DNA of 64,000 nt, taken from NCBI GenBank assembly GCA_902795355.1, contig CADBKZ010000008.1, positions 33,862 to 97,861 on the forward strand, in the 5' to 3' direction. Below are positions 57,862-64,000 of this stretch, piece after piece. Both the position numbers and the translations under genes were made by a program. How positions within the stretch are numbered: the first letter of the stretch is position 1; the number at the start of each line of letters is the position of its first letter. Under the pieces are notes generated by a model. That model was not told where the DNA came from and ran no database searches. It worked only from the letters and a program-made list of their open reading frames with translations. The stretch comes from an uncultured Ruminococcus sp. (GTDB lineage: Bacteria; Bacillota; Clostridia; Oscillospirales; CAG-272).

Positions 57862-58398
57862 ATGCTTACCGCCGCTGAAACAACCGAACGCAAGGAAAGT
57901 CGGGAAGTTTCCCGCCCCTTGCGCGTCTGCTTTGTCTGCACAGGCAACACCTGCCGCTCCCCCATGGCCGCGGCGGTGGCCAACAGCCTTGCGGACGAAC
58001 TGCGCCGCGCCTTGCCCGAGGCGATCCGAGAAAGCGTTTCGCCAACCGTGGAAGCCATCAGCGCAGGGCTTGCCGCGCAGGAGGGAGACCCCATCTCCAA
58101 AAACGCCGTTGCGGCGTTGGAAGAGGCGGGGGTAGTTCCCGTGCCGAGCCACGACTACCGAGCCCACGTTGCCCACCGCCTGCCGCGCGAAGTTGCGGAG
58201 CAATGCGATATGATCGTCGGCATGTCGGGCAGCCATGTGATGGGGCTGATGATGCAGTTTCCCGAGCTTGCGGGCAGAATTACGGCAATGCCGGAAGAAA
58301 TTCCGGACCCCTACGGGGGAGACCTTGCCGCCTACCGCCGCTGTTTGGAAGCGATTACCGCGGGCGTGAAAACGCTGTTGTTCCCAACGCACGGATGA
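57862..58398 (+). CDS. Low-molecular-weight phosphatase, YwlE-like (protein-arginine phosphatase type)
   Basis: 178 residues from ATG 57862 (GAGGAG 8 bases upstream). The P-loop VCFVCTGNTCRSPMA (about 28-42) has Thr after GN, as in B. subtilis YwlE, where it gives phospho-arginine specificity; ordinary tyrosine phosphatases usually have Ile. The general acid is in IPDPYGGDLAAYRRC. An N-terminal extension of about 25 residues precedes it. It may reverse McsB-type arginine phosphorylation, but mcsB and clpC are not in view. Confidence 0.85.
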   Translation: MLTAAETTERKESREVSRPLRVCFVCTGNTCRSPMAAAVANSLADELRRALPEAIRESVSPTVEAISAGLAAQEGDPISKNAVAALEEAGVVPVPSHDYRAHVAHRLPREVAEQCDMIVGMSGSHVMGLMMQFPELAGRITAMPEEIPDPYGGDLAAYRRCLEAITAGVKTLLFPTHG

Positions 58399-58859
58399 AC
58401 CCCGCCGTTACCGTTTCGCCGCTCACGCGGGAAATGATTCCCGCCGTTGCGGAAATTGAGCGGCTTTGCTTTGCGGAGCCTTGGAGCGAGCATGCGTTGG
58501 AGCTGTACCTCGGAAACGGGGCGTTTGCCATGGCGGCTCTTGCCGAAAGCGGGACCGCTGTCGGTTACGGCGGAATACTGCTCGCGCCCGACGAGGGGCA
58601 GATCCTGAACCTTGCCGTTCGCCCCGAAGCGCGGCGGCAGGGGGCAGGGAGCGCAATTCTTTCCGCGTTGCTGGACGAGGCAAGAAAACGAGAATTGGAA
58701 TCAGTCTCGCTCGAAGTCCGCGTTTCCAACCAAGCGGCAATCGCCCTTTACAAACGGTTCGGGTTTGCCGTTGCGGGAACGCGCAAGCGGTTTTACCGCC
58801 GCCCCGCCGAGGACGCGCTGGTGATGGTTTGCAAACTTCCCGCTGCTTTGAACACGTGA
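58395..58859 (+). CDS. rimI: Ribosomal protein S18-alanine N-acetyltransferase-like
   Basis: 154 residues, ATGA overlap with the phosphatase gene. GNAT core: EIERLCFAEPWSEHALELYL near the start (RimI pattern), AVGYGGILLAPDEGQILNLAVRPEARRQGAGSAILSALLDEA (acetyl-CoA loop RRQGAG, about 80-85), SLEVRVSNQAAIALYKRFGF and RKRFYRRPAEDALVM. RimI acetylates the S18 N-terminus, and in many Bacillota is encoded next to tsaB/tsaD. tsaD is the next gene here, which supports the call; tsaB is not adjacent. Confidence 0.85.
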   Translation: MNPAVTVSPLTREMIPAVAEIERLCFAEPWSEHALELYLGNGAFAMAALAESGTAVGYGGILLAPDEGQILNLAVRPEARRQGAGSAILSALLDEARKRELESVSLEVRVSNQAAIALYKRFGFAVAGTRKRFYRRPAEDALVMVCKLPAALNT

Positions 58860-58977
58860 TTTTTTTGTGTCCGGCTTCCTTTTGCTTCCTTATTATCTAT
58901 TGTTTCTCTCTCCAGCTTATAATTCTCTCTTCCGCTTTCGCTTCCGCGTTCCGCACGTTTGGAAACGCATTTATAGA

Positions 58978-59005
58978 TTGATATTAAGAATTATTCTAAT
59001 ATAAC
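58978..59005 (+). promoter_or_regulatory. Possible promoter of tsaD
   Basis: TTGATA (58978-58983), 16-base spacer, TATAAC (59000-59005) inside an AT-rich, pyrimidine-rich 172-base gap. Weaker than other promoters here. Confidence 0.5.
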
Positions 59006-59031
59006 TGTTTTTTTGAGGTTTACCTGTTATT

Positions 59032-60054
59032 ATGTTGATTCTGGGCATGGAGTCCTCTTGCGATGAAACTTCCGCCGCCGTTGTGGAAATGGCGGACGGC
59101 GTTCGCGCCATTCGCTCCAACATCATTGCCTCGCAAATTGAAACTCACCGCCTCTATGGCGGGGTGGTTCCCGAAATTGCGAGCCGCGCGCACATCGAGG
59201 CGGTCACTCGCATTACCGAAGAGGCGCTCTCCGCAGCCGGCGTCCGGCTCTCGGACATCGGAGCTGTCGCGGTCACGTCGCACCCGGGGCTGATCGGCGC
59301 GTTGCTGGTCGGCGTCAATTTCGCAAAATCGCTGGCGTATGCCAACCGCATTCCGTTGGTGTCGGTCAACCACATCCACGCGCATGTCGCCGCCGCATAC
59401 TTAACCCATCCCGATCTGAAACCGCCTTTCCTCGCGTTGGTGGTCTCCGGCGGCCATACGTCGTTTTACCGCGTGACCGACGACACGACCTATGAAGAGA
59501 TCGGCGGAACGCGCGACGACGCGGCGGGGGAAGCGTTCGATAAGATCGGGCGCGTGATCGGCCTGCCGTACCCGAGCGGGGCCGCGATGGACAGCCTTGC
59601 CCGCGAGGGAAACCCGAAGGCGGTCGCGCTCCCGTCGCCCGCTCTGGCGGGAGAGGAGATCGCGCTTTCGTTCAGCGGCGTAAAAACGGCCGCGCTGAAT
59701 TATCTCAACGGAGCGGCGCAAAAGGGAATTTCCGTGAACCGCGCCGATCTCGCGGCTTCCTACACGGCGCGGATCGTGGACGCAATCGGGAAGAAAACCG
59801 AGCTTGCCCTGCGCCAAACGGGACTTACCACTTTAGTATTGGCGGGCGGCGTTGCCGCGAACACGCATCTGCGCGCCGCGCTGGAAACGCTCTGCCGCCG
59901 CCGTCGCGTCCGCTTGGCCATGTCGGAGCCCTCGCTCTGCGGGGATAACGGAGCCATGGTTGCCGCCGCAGGCTATTTTGAATACCGCGCGGGGCATTTT
60001 GCGGGAACCTCGCTCAACGCCTCGGCTTTGGACCATCCCGAAGCGGCCGTTTAA
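59032..60054 (+). CDS. tsaD: tRNA N6-adenosine threonylcarbamoyltransferase
   Basis: 340 residues from ATG 59032 (GAGGT 12 bases upstream). MLILGMESSCDETSAAVV at the start, the metal site VNHIHAHVAAAYL (about 110-122), LALVVSGGHTSFYRV, DDAAGEAFDKIGRVIGLPYPSG, ALSFSGVKTAALNYL and LAGGVAANTHLRAAL. With TsaB and TsaE it makes t6A37 in ANN-decoding tRNAs from threonylcarbamoyl-AMP. Full length. The rimI neighbour is typical. Confidence 0.96.
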   Translation: MLILGMESSCDETSAAVVEMADGVRAIRSNIIASQIETHRLYGGVVPEIASRAHIEAVTRITEEALSAAGVRLSDIGAVAVTSHPGLIGALLVGVNFAKSLAYANRIPLVSVNHIHAHVAAAYLTHPDLKPPFLALVVSGGHTSFYRVTDDTTYEEIGGTRDDAAGEAFDKIGRVIGLPYPSGAAMDSLAREGNPKAVALPSPALAGEEIALSFSGVKTAALNYLNGAAQKGISVNRADLAASYTARIVDAIGKKTELALRQTGLTTLVLAGGVAANTHLRAALETLCRRRRVRLAMSEPSLCGDNGAMVAAAGYFEYRAGHFAGTSLNASALDHPEAAV

Positions 60055-60568
60055 GCCGCCGTCGATCGCCGCCGCACCGCGGCCGACATTGCGGCATCGC
60101 CGGCTTGCGCCGTCAGGATTACGCGGTTCCGCGACAAACCTGCGGCCGCCCGAACCGTCTTGCGCGGCCGTCAATACCGCGCTTGCCGGATCGCCGCGAA
60201 CCGGAAAAACGCCGGCCGCGCAAAGCCCGTCCGGCATGTCAAGCGGTTCGGCAAAAAAAGAGAAAAATCGTCGCTTTTCACGAAAAAACCGAGGTTTTTC
60301 CGAAACGTTTCAAAATTCGGTTTTCCACAAGAGTTTTCCACAGCCTGTTGAAAAATCCGCGTCGGAACGGCGCGAAACATCGCGCCGGAAGTCGAAAAAG
60401 CGCGTGGGAACGGGGCGGCTTGTGGAAAAACCTGTTGATTCTGTTGATAACCGCCGCAAAAAGCGGGATGTGGAAAACTTTTTCCGCGATCTTTGCCGAT
60501 TTGCAAAGATTTCCGTCAAACTTCACAAAACGCGGGTTTCCGCGTTTTCGGAAAGGAGCATTCGTATT
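60055..60568. other. 514-base non-coding region ahead of rex
   Basis: No gene is supported. The frame feeding into rex is open across it by chance (GC-rich, Arg/Ser/Lys-rich translation with no ribosome-binding site). Its first part (60055-60240) is GC-rich and compositionally like the genes; from 60241 on it is AT-richer and holds the DnaA-box cluster and, just before rex, AAGGAG. A clear sigma-A promoter is not visible. Confidence 0.6.
60321..60477. promoter_or_regulatory. Cluster of DnaA-box matches upstream of rex-dnaD-dnaI
   Basis: Four exact matches to the DnaA-box pattern TTWTNCACA: TTTTCCACA at 60321-60329 and 60334-60342 on the plus strand, and the reverse complement at 60421-60429 and 60469-60477. 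A near-match, TTATCAACA, lies on the minus strand at 60442-60450. Two boxes point right and two left. An origin would normally sit near dnaA, which is not in view, so a DnaA-binding regulatory or titration site is more likely. Confidence 0.65.
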
Positions 60569-61276
60569 GTGAATCATTCAAAAAACGAGATCGGAGCCGA
60601 GGAGAACCGCACGTATGTTTCCGAGGCGGTGATCCGCCGCCTGCCGCGCTATTTCCGCTACCTGCGGATCCTGATGCGCGAGGGAAAAATGCGCGTCAGC
60701 TCCGGCGAGCTTGCCGACATGATGCACATCACCGCCTCGCAGATCCGTCAGGACCTGAACTGCTTCGGCGGGTTCGGCCAGCAGGGCTACGGCTATAACG
60801 TCAGCTATCTCTACGCGAAGATCTGCGAGCTGCTCGGCGTCGGCGCGGGGATCCGCGCCATCATCGTCGGGGCGGGCGACCTCGGCCGCGCGCTGGTGCG
60901 TTCTTCCATGTTCGCCAAACGCGGCGTGGACATTACGGCTCTGTTCGACGTCAATCCCGCGCTCATCGGCCGCACGGTGGGCGGCGTAATGATCCGCAGC
61001 ATGGAAGAGCTGGAACCGTTCTGCCGCGAGAACCCCGCGGACATGGCGGTTCTGACCCTGCCGAAAGATCAGGCCGAACCCGTTGCCGACCGTCTCCTTG
61101 CCGCGGGAATCCGCGGGTTCTGGAACTTTACGGGGAAAGAACTGCACTACGACGACGATGAAATCGTTGTGGAAGAAATCCACCTCGGCGATTCGCTGAT
61201 GAGCCTTAACTACCGGCTTTGCCACCCGTCCAAGGACGCGGAAAAACGGCAGGCCGAAATCGGGAGCGACACATGA
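60569..61276 (+). CDS. rex: Redox-sensing transcriptional repressor Rex
   Basis: 235 residues from GTG 60569 (AAGGAG 10 bases upstream). Winged-helix N-domain: AVIRRLPRYFRYLRILMREG, RVSSGELADMMHITASQIRQDLNCFGGFGQQGYGYNV; Rossmann NAD-binding domain: AIIVGAGDLGRALVRS (about 100-115), ALFDVNP, AVLTLPKDQA; C-terminal domain-swapped helix. Rex releases DNA when NADH rises, controlling fermentation and respiration genes. The stop overlaps the next start (ATGA), tying it to replication genes. Confidence 0.95.
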   Translation: MNHSKNEIGAEENRTYVSEAVIRRLPRYFRYLRILMREGKMRVSSGELADMMHITASQIRQDLNCFGGFGQQGYGYNVSYLYAKICELLGVGAGIRAIIVGAGDLGRALVRSSMFAKRGVDITALFDVNPALIGRTVGGVMIRSMEELEPFCRENPADMAVLTLPKDQAEPVADRLLAAGIRGFWNFTGKELHYDDDEIVVEEIHLGDSLMSLNYRLCHPSKDAEKRQAEIGSDT

Positions 61277-62241
61277 AACTGCAATGGAATTTCGGAGACC
61301 GCGTGCTGAATCTGCCCGCCGCGGCTCTTTCGGCCGGAGCCGACGCCGCGCAGCTGCACATCCTGCTGCTGTGCGCCGCGGGAGAGGACGCCGAGGCGGT
61401 TTACCCGACGGTGGCGGTGAAGGACGCGCTTTCGTTCTGGCGGCGCGCCGGCGTTCTGGCGGGGGAAGAGGAACCCGAAGCAAAGGCGGCCATGGCACAT
61501 CCCGCGGCAATTCCCGCCGCGGAGCCGGAGCCGAAACCCGCCGGAAAACTCGCGCGGGCGGACGAAATTCCCACCTACTCCGCCGCCGAGCTGAACGGCA
61601 TGATGGACCGCCGCCGTTCGCTCCGCGTAATGGTGGACGAAGCCCAGCGCATCTGCGGGAAAATGTTCAACGTTTATGAAGTGAACATTCTGATCGGCCT
61701 GACCGACTATCTCGGGCTGGACGAGGACTACATCCTGCTTTTGCTCGCGCACTGCATGCACATCGGAAAAACCGGCATGCGCGTGATCGAGCGTTATGCC
61801 ATTTCGCTCGTGGACGGCGGCGTTACCACCGTTCCCGCGCTCGAAGAACACATCCGCGTGCGGGAAGAACGCCACACGCTGGAAGGCAAAGTCCGCGCCA
61901 TGTTCGGCATGAAAAGCCGTTCGCTCACCGATAGCGAGCGGAAAAAGATTGCCGCATGGATGGAGTACGGCTACGGCGAGGATGTGATCCGCCGCGCGTA
62001 TGAAATCACGGTGGATACCATCCACGAGCCGTCCATGAAGTACGTTCACGCCATCCTCGACCGCTGGCATGCCGAGGGGTTGACCGACCTCGGGCAAATC
62101 GACCGCAAGCTTGCCGAGGAGCGGGAAGCCAAAACCGCCGCAACCGGCGGGAACGGCAGTTTCAACACCGACGCGTTCTTCGAGAAAGCGCTTCGGCGCA
62201 GCTTCCGGAAACCGGAAGAAACCAACGGCGGGCAGGCGTAA
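61273..62241 (+). CDS. DnaD-domain replication initiation protein
   Basis: 322 residues. The N-terminus (about 1-80) is a small winged-helix-like part (GDRVLNLPAAALSAGADAAQLHILLLCAAG, then AVKDALSFWRRAGVL). A Pro/Ala/Glu linker follows, then a helical DnaD domain (VMVDEAQRICGKMFNVYEVNIL at about 125-150) and a second DD2-like copy (ERKKIAAWMEYGYGEDVIRRAYEITVDTIHEPSMKYVHAIL at about 215-255). DnaD/DnaB proteins of Bacillota help load the replicative helicase. The dnaI-like gene follows directly, as expected for a helicase-loading pair. It starts by ATGA overlap with rex. Confidence 0.85.
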   Translation: MKLQWNFGDRVLNLPAAALSAGADAAQLHILLLCAAGEDAEAVYPTVAVKDALSFWRRAGVLAGEEEPEAKAAMAHPAAIPAAEPEPKPAGKLARADEIPTYSAAELNGMMDRRRSLRVMVDEAQRICGKMFNVYEVNILIGLTDYLGLDEDYILLLLAHCMHIGKTGMRVIERYAISLVDGGVTTVPALEEHIRVREERHTLEGKVRAMFGMKSRSLTDSERKKIAAWMEYGYGEDVIRRAYEITVDTIHEPSMKYVHAILDRWHAEGLTDLGQIDRKLAEEREAKTAATGGNGSFNTDAFFEKALRRSFRKPEETNGGQA

Positions 62242-62292
62242 CCCGCAAAAACAAGCATTCATCACCCGAAAGAAAGGCAGGAAAACCGGAAA

Positions 62293-63270
62293 ATGGGGTA
62301 CCGACAGGAAAACCGACGGATCGTCCGAGAGGAATTTGAAAAGAAAGCGCGGGAAGCCGAGGCGGAAGCCGAACGCCGCCGCGAGGAAGTTTGGGAAGCC
62401 GTTCCCGAGATCCGCGAAACCGACGCGTATCTTTCCTCGCTCGGCCTGCGTATTCTGCGCGTCGCCATGGAAGGCGGGGACATTCCCGCCGCTATGGCCC
62501 GCCTGCGGAACGAGAACGAACAGCTCCGCGCGCGGCGCGGCGAACTGTTGGTGAAAAACGGCTTTCCAGCCGATTACGACGACCCGCGCTACGAATGCGG
62601 GATCTGCCGCGACAGGGGCTACGTCAACGGAAAAATGTGCGCCTGCATGCGCGGGCGGCTGATGGAAGCGGGCATGAAGGCCTCGGGGCTCTCCGCCCTG
62701 CTCAAAAAGCAGTCGTTCGGGAACTTTTCGCTCGATTACTACCGCAAGGACCCCGAAAGCTACAAAACCATGTCCGAAAACCTGCGCAACGCGCGGGCGT
62801 TCGCCGAGCATTTCGGCGAGGATGGGAACGGGATCCCGCGCAATCTGTTGTTCGTCGGGGGAACGGGGCTTGGCAAAACGCACCTTTCCACCGCCGTTGC
62901 GCGCGTTGTGATCGAGCGCGGCTACGATGTGTTCTACAACAGCGCGGTGGGCATGCTCTCGGATTTCGAGGCGCTCCGTTTCGGAACCGGCGTGGTGCAG
63001 GGGGACGGCGAAAACGTAGCGAGATACACCGAATGCGACCTTCTGATTCTGGACGACCTCGGAACCGAGGTGGTCAACCAATTTTCGCTTTCCTGCCTCT
63101 ACCATGTGCTCAACACGCGCCTCAACCTTGAACTGCCAACCATCATCAGCACCAACCTTTCCCCCGCCGAAATCCGCAAAACGTACAGCGACCGCATTGC
63201 GAGCCGCCTGTTCGGGGAGTTCTTCATTCTCCCGTTCCGCGGGGTGGACGTCCGTCAGCAAAAAATTTGA
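62293..63270 (+). CDS. DnaI/DnaC-type helicase loader ATPase
   Basis: 325 residues. N-terminal coiled coil (EEFEKKAREAEAEAERRREEV), a zinc-finger-like YECGICRDRGYVNGKMCACM (about 108-127) as in DnaI, then an AAA+ domain: LLFVGGTGLGKTHLSTAVA (Walker A, about 185-203), CDLLILDDLGTEVV (Walker B, about 248-260), sensor I TIISTNLSP and an arginine-rich end (SDRIASRLFG). It loads replicative helicase at origins and restart forks. AAAGG lies upstream. The DnaD-domain gene just before it supports a helicase-loading role over a transposon IstB-like one; no transposase is near. Confidence 0.9.
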   Translation: MGYRQENRRIVREEFEKKAREAEAEAERRREEVWEAVPEIRETDAYLSSLGLRILRVAMEGGDIPAAMARLRNENEQLRARRGELLVKNGFPADYDDPRYECGICRDRGYVNGKMCACMRGRLMEAGMKASGLSALLKKQSFGNFSLDYYRKDPESYKTMSENLRNARAFAEHFGEDGNGIPRNLLFVGGTGLGKTHLSTAVARVVIERGYDVFYNSAVGMLSDFEALRFGTGVVQGDGENVARYTECDLLILDDLGTEVVNQFSLSCLYHVLNTRLNLELPTIISTNLSPAEIRKTYSDRIASRLFGEFFILPFRGVDVRQQKI

Positions 63271-63288
63271 AAAAAGCGCATAAAATCG

Positions 63289-63323
63289 GGAATCCGCGGC
63301 AAACTAACCGCGGATCCTTTTTT
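63289..63323 (+). terminator. Terminator after the helicase loader gene
   Basis: ATCCGCGG (63292-63299) pairs with CCGCGGAT (63308-63315), then a T run (63318-63323). Confidence 0.85.
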
Positions 63324-63354
63324 GTTTTCCGATTTTTGAAAGGAGAAAACTGCT

Positions 63355-63807
63355 ATGACGGATACTGCAAACAAACAAGCCGTTGAACTGCTCGGCGGCG
63401 TTTACCGGAACGTTCGGATGTGCTCCGATTCGCTCCTCGACCTGCTTCCGCACGTGACCGACGAGGCCCTGCGAAGCGACCTGACCACCCAACTTTCGGT
63501 TTACGAGGGCTTTTCCTCCCGCGCCTCGAAAGAACTCAACGAGCTGGGCGAATCCCCCACGGACACCAACCCCATGACCCGCTTTTCGGCTAAAATGGGG
63601 TCGTTCTGGCATACGTTGACCGATTCTTCCACCCCGCATATCGCGCAAATGGTGCTGGAAGGAACCACCATGGGCGTTGGAAATCTGCTTCGCGCGCTCC
63701 GCGAGGCCGAAAACGCGGGCGTTTCCGAACCCGCGCTCTCCTTGGCGCGCGACGTTTGCGCCTACGAGGAAAAGATCTGCGACGAGATCAAACGCTATCT
63801 CAAATAA
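63355..63807 (+). CDS. Conserved helical protein of unknown function
   Basis: 150 residues, almost entirely helical, with a four-helix-bundle look (AVELLGGVYRNVRMCSDSLLDLLPHV; LTTQLSVYEGFSSRASKELNELG; HIAQMVLEGTTMGVGNLLRALREAENAG; LARDVCAYEEKICDEIKRYL). It resembles an uncharacterised, roughly DUF2383/ferritin-like family I recall from Clostridia, but without an obvious diiron E-ExxH set. AAAGGAG precedes the ATG. It is monocistronic between two terminators, so it is not part of the replication operon. Confidence 0.7.
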   Translation: MTDTANKQAVELLGGVYRNVRMCSDSLLDLLPHVTDEALRSDLTTQLSVYEGFSSRASKELNELGESPTDTNPMTRFSAKMGSFWHTLTDSSTPHIAQMVLEGTTMGVGNLLRALREAENAGVSEPALSLARDVCAYEEKICDEIKRYLK

Positions 63808-63825
63808 CCGTCGGGAATCTTCCGG

Positions 63826-63850
63826 AAGCCGCCTTAACAGGCGGCTTTTT
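63826..63850 (+). terminator. Terminator after the helical protein gene
   Basis: AAGCCGCC (63826-63833), 6-base loop, GGCGGCTT (63840-63847), then TTT. Confidence 0.85.
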
Positions 63851-63888
63851 CCGCGGTTGGAACAAAGTTCGTCCTCTTCCCCGAAAAA

Positions 63889-63912
63889 CCGTTTTTCGCG
63901 CGTGTATATTTG
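63889..63912 (+). repeat. Dispersed 3'-end element, copy h (half site)
   Basis: CCGTTTTTCGCGCGTGTAT then ATTTG, past the terminator of the helical protein gene, same direction. The last 88 bases of the window (63913-64000) are A/G-rich with no gene seen. Confidence 0.45.
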
Positions 63913-64000
63913 TCAATGATGTGAGACCAAAAAAGCAAGAAAAAACAAAAGGGAGAGAGAAAAGAAGAGAGCGAAGAATCTGCGGGGAGAAGGAGAGAGG

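Noticed and set aside
59852..60568. In-frame upstream extension of rex through the DnaA-box region
   Set aside because: The translation is basic and low-complexity, overlaps tsaD, and no start has a ribosome-binding site. Rex proteins begin close to GTG 60569.
60055..60568. Chromosomal replication origin
   Set aside because: DnaA-box matches exist, but there is no dnaA, dnaN or clear AT-rich unwinding block next to them. A regulatory or titration site is the safer reading.
61210..63261. 683-codon antisense open frame over the dnaD and dnaI genes
   Set aside because: The opposite strand has clear Walker and DnaD motifs and coupled starts; the antisense translation has none.
62293..63270. IstB transposition helper
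   Set aside because: Same AAA+ branch, but it has the DnaI-type zinc motif, sits behind a DnaD-domain gene, and no transposase or inverted repeats are near.

Overview
The window looks like chromosomal DNA of a Gram-positive gut-type Clostridia (Bacillota) of fairly high GC. This is inferred from gene content and signals. It carries an AbrB/SpoVT-type regulator, Rex, a DnaD-domain protein, a DnaI/DnaC-type helicase loader, a YycJ-type hydrolase, SleB-like and SpoIVFB-like proteins, ECF transporter S components (FolT, QueT) and many textbook sigma-A promoters (TTGACA or TTGCAA, a 17 bp spacer, TATAAT). There is no phage, IS, tRNA, rRNA or CRISPR signal, and the genes are densely packed with many ATGA overlaps.

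Layout. Bases 1-2876 (+): the end of an operon with two PlsC-like acyltransferases around two GT8 glycosyltransferases, probably surface glycolipid or polymer synthesis, closed by two terminators. Bases 3034-16618: a glycan-utilisation locus. One long minus-strand unit (solute-binding lipoprotein, two secreted LamG-like proteins with a 47-residue peptide between them, a lipid-anchored and an unanchored copy of the same glycosidase-like protein, a NanA/DapA-type aldolase, YgjV, MFS transporter, GH127) faces a plus-strand AraC regulator. Bases 16892-22499: malQ, glycerate kinase, aspartate kinase, biotin ligase, RluA-type pseudouridine synthase. Bases 22557-29521: a 1248-residue membrane-anchored repeat protein, CspA, a HAD phosphatase, a SleB-like hydrolase and a DUF11 protein. 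Bases 29625-32944 (-): rlmH, yycJ, a membrane protein, galK and abrB.

Bases 33088-37130 (+): a folate/queuosine stretch with a THF riboswitch, folT, folC, a candidate preQ1 riboswitch, queT and cca. Bases 37212-39240: HIT protein, FkbM methyltransferase, Nudix hydrolase. Bases 39403-43467 (-): potABCD for polyamines, with an unusual PotD. Bases 43712-52481: M50 peptidase, THUMP-type rRNA methyltransferase, asd, cysteine desulfurase, a two-repeat lipoprotein, a YnbB-type PLP enzyme, a small AT-rich membrane protein, murD. Bases 52668-56192: a GyrB/ParE-like protein with no A-subunit gene beside it, a GNAT protein and a second AraC regulator. Bases 56631-60054 (+): dCMP deaminase, lipoprotein, YwlE-like phosphatase, rimI, tsaD. 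Bases 60055-63807 (+): a non-coding stretch with a cluster of DnaA-box matches, then rex, dnaD-like, dnaI-like and a helical protein of unknown role.

Most interesting: (i) the glycan locus with its inside/outside enzyme pair and small peptide; (ii) a 15-base palindrome, GCATACACGGTATGC and variants, recurring at least eight times, almost always just after a stop codon or terminator and in the direction of that gene; (iii) a pair of dispersed hairpins whose arms have changed together; (iv) four DnaA-box matches in 157 bp directly ahead of rex-dnaD-dnaI; (v) two riboswitch-like leaders that appear to act at the ribosome-binding site.
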